Origin: Chitinophagaceae bacterium
GTDB lineage: Bacteria; Bacteroidota; Bacteroidia; Chitinophagales; Chitinophagaceae
Reading direction: 5' to 3'
Length of the DNA stretch: 7,915 nt
Assembly: GCA_003136915.1 (NCBI GenBank)
Contig: PLEB01000095.1
Location: forward strand, 1 to 7,915
How positions within the stretch are numbered: the stretch's first letter is position 1; each line of letters begins with the position of its first letter. The position numbers were made by a program, and so were the translations under genes. Below are positions 1 through 5,510 of this stretch, piece after piece. The notes under the pieces were generated by a model. The model had not been told where the DNA came from and made no database searches. It saw only the letters and a program-made list of their open reading frames with translations.

Positions 1-630
1 ATATTTCTTGCCATTATAATTGATAACCAGTCCCGCATTCAAGTAACAATAATTCCAGAATTGGTTATCAAGGTATTCATTGATGAAATGAAAGTTCTTG
101 AACACCGATTCATCAGGCACATAACGGACCAGAGTTCCGTTCGGCTCCCCGGTTTTGGTTTCCTTGTATTCCTTCACCAGATTTCCCCTGGAAAATTCCG
201 CTTTTTTTTCCCGGCCATCGCGGAAAGCGGATACAGTAAACGATTGGCTGAGGGCATTCACCGCTTTTATGCCCACGCCATTAAGCCCGACGGCTTTCTG
301 AAATGCTTTACTATCATATTTGGCCCCCGTATTGATCTTACTCACTACATCCACCACTTTACCCAGCGGAATGCCGCGTCCGAAATCACGTACCATCACT
401 TCTTTCTCCTCGATCGTCACATCAATCTGCTTGCCATATCCCATCGTGTATTCATCAATACAATTATCCACAACCTCTTTTACCAGAACATAGATCCCAT
501 CGTCGGCACTGCTGCCATCCCCAAGCTTTCCAATGTACATTCCCGGACGAAGCCGGATATGTTCTTTCCAGTCCAGGGAGCGGATGGATTCTTCTGTGTA
601 ATCAAATAATTGCTGCTTATTTTCTGCCAT
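1..630 (-). CDS. parE: DNA topoisomerase IV subunit B, N-terminal part (cut by the window edge)
   Basis: This is the ATPase subunit of topoisomerase IV, which with ParC decatenates and relaxes replicated chromosomes in the cytoplasm. It reads from ATG at 630 for 210 codons and runs off the left edge, so only the GHKL ATPase domain and the beginning of the transducer are present. Visible motifs are [13 protein letters not shown] (residues 28-40), EVVDNCIDE (52-60, with the expected catalytic Glu52 and Mg-binding Asn56), [10 protein letters not shown] (82-91) and the ATP-lid motif [13 protein letters not shown] (115-127). The phrases [20 protein letters not shown] and [12 protein letters not shown] match Bacteroidota ParE rather than GyrB of the same phylum, which has RKRPSMYIGD. 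The lid motif usually reads GVGTKAV in this group; here the Thr is Ile, likely neutral. No Shine-Dalgarno is present, as is usual in the phylum. A perfect -7 promoter match lies 12 bases upstream of the ATG. Confidence 0.95.
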   Translation of the reverse strand, partial: MAENKQQLFDYTEESIRSLDWKEHIRLRPGMYIGKLGDGSSADDGIYVLVKEVVDNCIDEYTMGYGKQIDVTIEEKEVMVRDFGRGIPLGKVVDVVSKINTGAKYDSKAFQKAVGLNGVGIKAVNALSQSFTVSAFRDGREKKAEFSRGNLVKEYKETKTGEPNGTLVRYVPDESVFKNFHFINEYLDNQFWNYCYLNAGLVINYNGKKY

Positions 631-641
631 AATAGTGCGCG

Positions 642-649
642 CAAATATA
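642..649 (-). promoter_or_regulatory. Candidate -7 promoter element for parE
   Basis: The minus strand reads TATATTTG, a perfect match to the Bacteroidota primary-sigma -7 consensus TAnnTTTG. It lies 12 bases before the parE ATG, so transcription would begin only a few bases before the start codon. I see no clear TTG-type -33 element at the usual distance. The position and orientation are right, but the consensus has only six fixed bases. Confidence 0.5.
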
Positions 650-842
650 GGTAAATGAATCTGTTCGAGGGTTTCATAAATTACGCACGGGTGTGCATAA
701 TGCATTCCTTATTAAATTGATTTTCCGGATTTTACAGACATTCTGCTGGCAAAAGGCATACGTATTTTGAGAATAAAACCAAGTAGTTTTACCCATACTA
801 AAAGGGGCGGTTCCAACGCTATTATAACCTAAACTCTTTCCT

Positions 843-1508
843 TTGAAAACTGGTCTTTTACCGGTCCTGAACCTGCTGATCTCCATCATAGCCGTTTCGC
901 TTTGTTTCATCCCGATGGCAATATTTTGGCTGAAAAGGCTTGCCCCGGATAAATCTTTTTTCCTTATAGCAATCTTCTGGCTGATTAACGGCGTAACCTA
1001 TACTCCGGAAATTTTCCGCTGGAACTGGTACAAGGCAATGAGCAATGAGATTACCCTCGTGTATAACCTGATAGATACTCCGCTTATCCTGATGATATTT
1101 TATTTTGCCTTTAAGAAGAAAATATTCAAATACATGCTGATCGGATTTATCATTTTTGAAATCCTCATGATCGTGTGGAAAGGATATAATTTCGATTCCA
1201 ACACGCCGATAATCGGTCTTGGAAGTTTAATCAGCCTCATTCTGAATATCTGGGGTATCAGTATCTATTTTCAAAAAATGAGGCATACCTCCTTTGAAAA
1301 TGTGCTGGCCTTCGTAAACGCGGGGTATATTTTCTACTACGGGCTGTTTACGGTAATCTATATTTTCAACTATATAATCTTCAGCAGGGCTACATTGCCC
1401 TATGTAACATTTATCAATTACCTCAGCATTACCATTGCCACCGGTCTCATTTCTTATGGTTACTGGCGATATGCCAGGTCACCCTGGAAGGAAGCAAACA
1501 CGCATTAA
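843..1508 (+). CDS. Unrecognised multi-pass membrane protein with about seven helices
   Basis: I do not recognise this family. The 221-residue product is very hydrophobic and rich in Ile, Phe and Tyr. About seven membrane segments can be read by eye: residues 9-30, 38-54, 72-90, 96-112, 123-143, 154-180 and 189-208. Lys and Arg cluster in several connecting loops (31-37, 91-97, 208-216), and the tail is short and polar. There is no soluble domain, so it is not a full sensor kinase or transporter with an ATPase; it could be a small sensory or channel-like protein. The start is taken as TTG at 843: an in-frame TAA lies at 825-827, no ATG intervenes, and the first in-frame ATG (915) would cut away most of helix 1. 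It diverges from parE across a spacer of about 210 bases with no convincing promoter match on this strand. Its TAA overlaps the stop of the converging small gene. Confidence 0.75.
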   Translation: MKTGLLPVLNLLISIIAVSLCFIPMAIFWLKRLAPDKSFFLIAIFWLINGVTYTPEIFRWNWYKAMSNEITLVYNLIDTPLILMIFYFAFKKKIFKYMLIGFIIFEILMIVWKGYNFDSNTPIIGLGSLISLILNIWGISIYFQKMRHTSFENVLAFVNAGYIFYYGLFTVIYIFNYIIFSRATLPYVTFINYLSITIATGLISYGYWRYARSPWKEANTH

Positions 1509-1774
1509 TCTTCGTCCTCTTCGTAATTATAGGTTCCCTGGTTATCATTATATATCGATCCCCAGTCTTTGATTTTATCGTCGCCCACAAGTTCCAGAAT
1601 GTCAAAAATCGGATCGCCCTTTTTCTTCCACTCAATAGCCGGTTCATCCTGGTACTTGGAAACATACATACATTGTTCCGTTTCCAGGTGCACTTTAATC
1701 AGACTGACAGCTGACTCTTCAGTTTCCTGAATGAGATAATAACAATTTTTTTCTAGCAGCGCATAAGAATACAT
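1505..1774 (-). CDS. Small acidic protein of unknown function, 89 residues
   Basis: The protein begins MYSYALLEKN and ends in a strongly acidic tail (NYEEDED). It is soluble, without membrane segments or a signal peptide. The first half looks like a short beta-rich unit (ALLEKNCYYLIQE, SAVSLIKVHLE, CMYVSKY), followed by EWKKKGDPIFDILELVGDDKIKDW. The general look is familiar from uncharacterised Bacteroidota proteins, but I cannot name a family. ATG at 1774 was chosen over an in-frame TTG at 1783 because the ATG opens directly into the first predicted strand. A perfect -7 promoter match sits 113-120 bases upstream, implying a leader of about 105 bases. The gene converges on the membrane-protein gene, and their stop codons share bases. 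Confidence 0.75.
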   Translation of the reverse strand: MYSYALLEKNCYYLIQETEESAVSLIKVHLETEQCMYVSKYQDEPAIEWKKKGDPIFDILELVGDDKIKDWGSIYNDNQGTYNYEEDED

Positions 1775-1886
1775 ACTACACAAGTTTTAATTATGATTGC
1801 AGTCTGATTGTTCTGAATTAATGGGAAGTATAAAAACCTAACCTGCAGTAGAATTTGGGTAAGTAGGTTGGGGCTGCGGGTGTATG

Positions 1887-1894
1887 CAAATTTA
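1887..1894 (-). promoter_or_regulatory. Candidate -7 promoter element for the 89-residue gene
   Basis: The minus strand reads TAAATTTG followed by CATAC, a perfect TAnnTTTG match upstream of the small gene ending at 1505. Transcription would start near 1880, giving an untranslated leader of about 105 bases, longer than for the other promoters here. No clear -33 TTG was found. Confidence 0.45.
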
Positions 1895-2111
1895 CTGCTT
1901 TTCAGAATCCGCCATCAGGTTTTTACACGCGGAACGAAAGGTATTTTTCTGAATATAATAATGCCTGATTATCAATACATTATACCAGGATATCCTTTTC
2001 AAGGCGCGTAAATTGGCTAATACAGGCGGCCAATTCCCTGATATAATGAATGACAAAAATCGGGGCTGACATGGTTCGCCGGTTCCGCGTCGGCGATAGA
2101 ACAAATAAATT

Positions 2112-2192
2112 TCATTCGCGTAAGCTGGTCCGCAGTTGTTTTCCTCCGAAGCTAACTGCAAGATTTTCAAGTTTCAATATAAGGGAACTCAT
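2112..2192 (-). pseudogene. Possible remnant of an ABC-transporter ATPase gene (N-terminus only)
   Basis: From ATG at 2192 the minus strand reads MSSLI and then LKLENLAVSFGGKQL before reaching TGA at 2112-2114 after 26 codons. The stretch LKLENLAVSFGG is very like the opening strand of ABC ATPase domains, which typically begin with a pattern such as L.VENLSVSFGG. The Walker A motif expected about 20-25 residues later is absent, and the two other frames downstream do not supply it. A promoter-like CATCTTTGCAGCC sits 20 bases upstream of the ATG, the spacing of a real Bacteroidota gene start. Further along the same frame, past the stop, there are longer protein-like stretches around 2060-1980, broken by another stop. 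My reading is a decayed or deleted gene. A chance resemblance cannot be excluded because only about 15 residues carry the signal. Confidence 0.3.
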
Positions 2193-2212
2193 CCTCTTCT
2201 ATTTACCGGCTG

Positions 2213-2220
2213 CAAAGATG
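2213..2220 (-). promoter_or_regulatory. Promoter-like -7 element facing the ABC-like remnant
   Basis: The minus strand reads CATCTTTG, one mismatch from TAnnTTTG. The bases just after it (CAGCC) are the same as those after the perfect element at 4678-4685. It points away from dnaG, toward the short ABC-like reading that begins at 2192. Confidence 0.3.
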
Positions 2221-2257
2221 CTTTTTTAAATTAAATTCGACGCTCAAACTGGAATTT

Positions 2258-4192
2258 CTGATCTCTCCGCAAACGATACAACAGATTCTCAGCCGCATTG
2301 ACATTACTGAAATTGTCGGCGGATTTGTAAAACTCAAAAAACGGGGAGCCAACTATCTTGGCCTTTGTCCTTTTCACAATGAAAAAACGCCTTCTTTCAC
2401 GGTTTCCCCAACCAAGGAAATCTTTAAATGTTTTGGCTGCGGACGAAGTGGGAATACCATCAGTTTTTTGATGGAGCATGAGAAGTATTCTTATGTGGAA
2501 GCGCTGAAGTGGCTTGCGAATAAATATAATGTCACGATCGAAGAAACGGAAAGCACCCCTGAGGCCAGGATGCAGCAACAAACAGCCGACAGCCTTTACA
2601 TTCTCAACGGATTTGCTCAACAATTCTTCACGGGCATCCTTTTGCAGGATGAAGAAGGACAGGATATCGGTCTGTCTTACCTGAAGGAGCGCGGATTTGG
2701 CGATGATATCATCCGGAAATTCCAACTGGGTTATAATCCATCTGCGGCAGACGCTTTTGCAGTGGAGGCCCTGGCCGCGCAGTACAGTCCGGATATTCTA
2801 CAAAAAAGCGGACTGGTCGTTTGGCGCGACGGAAAAGCCTTTGACAACTATCGTGGCCGGATCATCTTTCCAATCCAAAATCAAACCGGAAAAATTGCCG
2901 GATTCGGCGCACGGATTATCAGGAACAACGACCGGGCCCCAAAATATATCAACACACCCGAAAATGAGATCTATGTAAAAAGCAAGATTCTCTACGGATC
3001 CTATTTTGCTCGGCAGGCTATTGATAAACAGGATGAATGTTTGCTGGTGGAAGGGTATACTGATGTCATTTCGCTGCATCAGGCAGGCATTGAAAATGTT
3101 GTGGCTAGCGGTGGCACTTCGCTTACCCCGGACCAGCTCAGACTGATCAGGAAATATACTTCCAACCTGACTATTTTATATGATGGAGATGCGGCGGGAA
3201 TTAAGGCGGCTTTGCGGGGAATGGACCTTGCCTTTGAAGAAAGTTTACAGGTAAAGCCGGTGCTGATACCCGATCAGGAAGATCCTGATAGCTATGTTCG
3301 AAAAAAGGGAGCAGCCGCCTTTCGGAATCTGATCTCGGAAAACAAAAAAGATTTTATTCTTTTTCAACTGGAGACTTCGCTTGCAGCTGCCGGGACTGAC
3401 AGTAACAAGAAGGCTCAATTGGTAAACCAGATCGCGGAAACGATCTCACGAATCAATAAGGTGGAAGACTTCACGCGCCGCCAGGACTATATAAGGCGCT
3501 CGGCCGAATTGCTGAAAATCGATGAGACCGGTCTACATGTGCTTGTCAATAAATTTCTACGCGAACATATTTCCAAATCAGAAAGCAGGGCTGCTACGGC
3601 AAACCGAAAAACTAGTGATGAGCCTTCTTCCGCAACCCAGTTTGATGATGAGCTGAATGATTTACTCAATCAGGATGAACAGCAGGAACGTGCCATAGTC
3701 CGCAGTTTACTAGAATTCGGATTAAAATCCTGGGATGAAGAAAAGCGTGTGGCAGATTATATGCTTCAGGAATTTACTGATGAGGATATGATCGACAACA
3801 AGAATCTCATCAATATCCTGCACATTTATAAAACCTGGTATCAGCAGGGATTGGAACCCACGGCCCGGAATTTTCTTTACCAGGAAGATCAGCAACTGAG
3901 CACACTCGTGGTATCCATTATGGACTTCCCATATGAGGTAAGTGAAAACTGGAGAACATTTTATGAAGGAAAAATCCACACCCGTGAAGATCTCTACAAA
4001 GAAGAAGTGAAATCAACTTTAACCTACCTTAAGTTGAGGAAAATCCGCAGGCTGATCGAAATGAATCAAAAAGACCTGGAGCGCTCACAAAATCAGGACG
4101 ACCAACTGATGTTTATGCAAACCCATCTTCACCTCAAACAGATGGAAAGGGAATTACTGGAAGCTTCAGGAACGGTGATTGTTAAGATTTGA
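2258..4192 (+). CDS. dnaG: DNA primase DnaG, apparently starting at CTG
   Basis: Primase makes the RNA primers for leading and lagging strands at the replication fork, working with the DnaB helicase. The 644-residue reading is usual for Bacteroidota. The N-terminal CHC2 zinc domain is complete: Cys37, His40, Cys58 and Cys61 within LCPFH and KCFGC. The TOPRIM catalytic core shows EGYTD (265-269), DGDAAG (309-314) and DPDS (342-345), the expected metal-binding acidic residues. A polar linker (about 439-460) leads to a helical C-terminal region (about 470-644), where DnaB-binding domains lie. The start is the odd point. The frame is open from 2183, but no ATG occurs before 2471, and starting there or at the adjacent TTG (2468) would delete the zinc domain. 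Relatives begin MIS-[PQ]-x-TIQQI, which places the initiator exactly at CTG 2258, followed by ISPQTIQQIL. CTG at 2249 or 2210 are weaker choices. No Shine-Dalgarno or clear promoter is visible. Confidence 0.96.
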   Translation: MISPQTIQQILSRIDITEIVGGFVKLKKRGANYLGLCPFHNEKTPSFTVSPTKEIFKCFGCGRSGNTISFLMEHEKYSYVEALKWLANKYNVTIEETESTPEARMQQQTADSLYILNGFAQQFFTGILLQDEEGQDIGLSYLKERGFGDDIIRKFQLGYNPSAADAFAVEALAAQYSPDILQKSGLVVWRDGKAFDNYRGRIIFPIQNQTGKIAGFGARIIRNNDRAPKYINTPENEIYVKSKILYGSYFARQAIDKQDECLLVEGYTDVISLHQAGIENVVASGGTSLTPDQLRLIRKYTSNLTILYDGDAAGIKAALRGMDLAFEESLQVKPVLIPDQEDPDSYVRKKGAAAFRNLISENKKDFILFQLETSLAAAGTDSNKKAQLVNQIAETISRINKVEDFTRRQDYIRRSAELLKIDETGLHVLVNKFLREHISKSESRAATANRKTSDEPSSATQFDDELNDLLNQDEQQERAIVRSLLEFGLKSWDEEKRVADYMLQEFTDEDMIDNKNLINILHIYKTWYQQGLEPTARNFLYQEDQQLSTLVVSIMDFPYEVSENWRTFYEGKIHTREDLYKEEVKSTLTYLKLRKIRRLIEMNQKDLERSQNQDDQLMFMQTHLHLKQMERELLEASGTVIVKI

Positions 4193-4198
4193 AAGCCC

Positions 4199-4233
4199 TT
4201 AATTGCCATTCAGGATTGACGGTCAACCGTCAA
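4199..4233 (-). repeat. Short heptad-phased repeat with a dyad between convergent genes
   Basis: Read on the minus strand, one base after the stop of the 133-residue gene, the sequence steps in seven-base units: TTGACGG (4233-4227), TTGACCG (4226-4220), then more diverged units down to 4199. The first two units also make an inverted repeat, TTGACGGT and ACCGTCAA (4216-4223 and 4226-4233), which could fold as a seven-pair stem with a TCAA loop. It fills most of the 42-base gap between the dnaG stop and the stop of the facing gene. No T-run follows on either strand, so it is not a typical intrinsic terminator, though it could block or end transcription from both sides. Confidence 0.45.
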
Positions 4234-4234
4234 C

Positions 4235-4636
4235 TCAAACCGCAACCCCACGGCCAACCTTACCAAACCGTGTAGCCGTCCAAACGTGGTCAAGCGTGAT
4301 TTCATTGATACCTTCAAACCCAGCCTGGGTGATACAGGTCCAGCTGCATTCGCGGTTGAGCGTGGTTGCGATTTTCGAGCTGGTCTTTGGATATGCAACC
4401 CAGAATTTGCCGCCCTTGCTAAGCGCCGGCAATACTTCGTGGATAATCCCCCGAAGCTGATTTTCGTTTACTGCAAAAACCAGCGCAAAATCGATCTTTT
4501 TGATCTTGAGCAAAGGTGTTACATTTTTAGCGAAAGCCAGTTTTGCAAACTGCTTCTCTATTGAGGAGGGAAGTCCCTGAATTAAAACGCTTTTTTCTTC
4601 TCTGAGCTCAAGCTTATCCAATAAAGTCTGTGACAT
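4235..4636 (-). CDS. Uncharacterised 133-residue protein, Rossmann-like
   Basis: The protein starts MSQTLLDKLELREEK and has alternating strands and helices: SVLIQGLPSSIEKQF (16-30), KKIDFALVFAVNENQL (46-61), a helix ending VLPALSKGGKFWVAYPK (68-84), and TLDHVWTATRF near the C-terminus. This resembles small Bacteroidota proteins of unknown function whose order of strands recalls methyltransferase-like folds. I see no glycine-rich SAM-binding motif, so no enzyme activity is claimed. The last eight residues (GKVGRGVAV region) come from a GT-rich, repeat-like stretch and may have drifted. The ATG at 4636 is preceded by a perfect -7 promoter element about 42 bases upstream, so it can be transcribed separately from plsY. 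It converges on dnaG with a 42-base gap containing an inverted repeat. Confidence 0.8.
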   Translation of the reverse strand: MSQTLLDKLELREEKSVLIQGLPSSIEKQFAKLAFAKNVTPLLKIKKIDFALVFAVNENQLRGIIHEVLPALSKGGKFWVAYPKTSSKIATTLNRECSWTCITQAGFEGINEITLDHVWTATRFGKVGRGVAV

Positions 4637-4677
4637 GCTTAGATTGTTTTAATTAGAGGAACGTAACCGGCGGGCTG

Positions 4678-4685
4678 CAAAGGTA
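4678..4685 (-). promoter_or_regulatory. Candidate -7 promoter element for the 133-residue gene
   Basis: The minus strand reads TACCTTTG followed by CAGCCC, a perfect TAnnTTTG match about 42 bases before the ATG at 4636. A run of five T lies directly upstream, and then a perfect 12-base palindrome. A TTG-type -33 element is not evident. This is the best promoter candidate in the window by sequence and spacing. Confidence 0.6.
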
Positions 4686-4690
4686 AAAAA

Positions 4691-4702
4691 TTCCGGCCGG
4701 AA
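4691..4702. promoter_or_regulatory. Perfect palindrome in the promoter spacer, possible operator
   Basis: TTCCGGCCGGAA is identical to its own reverse complement over 12 bases. It begins five bases upstream of the -7 element on the minus strand, so it covers the spacer between the -7 and -33 positions, where a bound dimeric repressor would block RNA polymerase. No regulator gene is next to it. It could equally be a chance GC-rich palindrome. Confidence 0.3.
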
Positions 4703-4783
4703 GTAAAAGAAAATCGGTTGTCAATGGAGAATTAAAGCGGTTATTCAGGGGATTTAACAGGAAATGAGCGAGGTTTCCTTCGA

Positions 4784-5437
4784 TCAGGGCTTCTGCGAGC
4801 GGCCTCTTCGCTTGTCCCGGTACTTCAAAATGGGAATTTTGCTCTCACTGCCCCTCAGCATCCGGCTGATGTTCTTCTGATGGGTTAGGATAACCAATAG
4901 GGCCACGGCTATTGCAAATGCCCGGTAAAGCGGCTCTTTTTCATTGAAAATGAATAGGATAAGCACTGCGAAAGCAATGGAGGCGAGTATGGAACTCAGA
5001 GAAACAAAACGGGTAAGGTAGAGGCAGAGGAGAAAAACTCCTACACAATACACCGCCACAATGGGTTGTATGGCCAGGATCATCCCAAACAGGGTAGCGA
5101 CCCCCTTCCCGCCCCTGAAATCGGCCCAAAGCGGAAATATGTGCCCAACAACAGCAGCCAGCCCCAGACCTACCATGAGGTTTGTCCGGTCCCACTCATT
5201 ATGTACATAAAAGGGAATAACGATGTAAAGGCTCGTGGCAACCACTCCCTTGAGCACATCTACCGACATCACAATAGATCCCCATTTTGAGCCAAGCACC
5301 CGGAAAGTATTGGTAGCCCCTGCATTTCCGCTACCATAATCCCGGATATCAACCCCGAAAAAGTGGCGGCTGATCCACACAGCCGTTGGGATTGAACCGA
5401 TAAGGTAAGCGATGAAAATAAATAGGACCTCCTTCAT
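4784..5437 (-). CDS. plsY: Glycerol-3-phosphate acyltransferase PlsY
   Basis: PlsY is the inner-membrane enzyme that transfers an acyl group from acyl-phosphate (made by PlsX) to the 1-position of glycerol 3-phosphate, the first step of phospholipid synthesis in most bacteria. The 217-residue product has the family's three conserved motifs: GSGNAGATNTFRVLG (35-49), GHIFPLWADFRGGKGVAT (98-115) and HQKNISRMLRGSESK (186-200). The hydrophobic segments between them fit the usual several-pass topology, and the C-terminus is short and basic (KYRDKRRGRSQKP). The length is normal. ATG at 5437 gives the standard N-terminus, a first membrane helix containing GSIPTAVW. A 73-base spacer separates it from prmA upstream and contains a perfect -7 match, so it may be transcribed on its own as well as by read-through. 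Confidence 0.97.
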   Translation of the reverse strand: MKEVLFIFIAYLIGSIPTAVWISRHFFGVDIRDYGSGNAGATNTFRVLGSKWGSIVMSVDVLKGVVATSLYIVIPFYVHNEWDRTNLMVGLGLAAVVGHIFPLWADFRGGKGVATLFGMILAIQPIVAVYCVGVFLLCLYLTRFVSLSSILASIAFAVLILFIFNEKEPLYRAFAIAVALLVILTHQKNISRMLRGSESKIPILKYRDKRRGRSQKP

Positions 5438-5461
5438 GGATGCTTAGGGATAGTTGGATAT

Positions 5462-5469
5462 CAAAAATA
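5462..5469 (-). promoter_or_regulatory. Candidate -7 promoter element for plsY
   Basis: The minus strand reads TATTTTTG, a perfect TAnnTTTG match 24 bases before the plsY ATG. It sits just downstream of a run of eight T (5472-5479), so A/T richness makes a chance match easier here than at the other sites. No -33 element is clear. Confidence 0.4.
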
Positions 5470-5510
5470 ACAAAAAAAAGCTATTAAACCTCGCCAAACC
5501 CACTGGAGAA

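Larger units (their letters stand above)
1775..2257. other. Long stretch without a convincing intact gene
   Basis: This stretch separates the small minus-strand gene from dnaG. It holds the promoter-like site of the small gene, a second minus-strand promoter-like site at 2213-2220, and a short ABC-ATPase-like reading that ends after 26 codons. It also has a 92-codon minus-strand open frame (1892-2170) that opens with TTG, contains no ATG until near its end, and resembles nothing I know. It overlaps the ABC-like reading in another frame and ends inside the TAAATTTG promoter element, so I treat it as probably non-coding. Nothing on the plus strand looks coding before dnaG. No tRNA-like or riboswitch-like fold was noticed. 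Confidence 0.6.

Noticed and set aside
61..609. 182-codon plus-strand open frame
   Set aside because: It lies wholly antisense to the well-supported parE reading and has no recognisable domains.
685..704. Small overlapping inverted repeats (GCAC/GTGC and TGCAT/ATGCA) in the parE upstream spacer
   Set aside because: The arms are only four and five bases, no more than expected by chance in a spacer of this size.
1892..2170. 92-codon minus-strand open frame as a real gene
   Set aside because: It opens with TTG three codons after a stop, has no internal ATG until near its end, resembles nothing I know, overlaps the ABC-like reading in another frame, and ends inside a promoter element. It could still be a small lineage-specific gene.
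2468..2473. TTG/ATG pair at 2468 and 2471 as the dnaG start
   Set aside because: Either start would remove the complete CHC2 zinc domain, which is perfectly conserved in frame upstream.
2231..2725. 164-codon minus-strand open frame
   Set aside because: It is antisense to the zinc-domain end of dnaG, whose motifs are unmistakable.
4759..4779. Hairpin AGGAAA / TTTCCT with a nine-base loop just after plsY, as a terminator
   Set aside because: The stem is six mostly A-T pairs and no T-run follows on the minus strand.
5471..5510. Run of eight T on the minus strand after prmA as an intrinsic terminator
   Set aside because: No stable hairpin can be formed from the bases between the prmA stop and the T-run.
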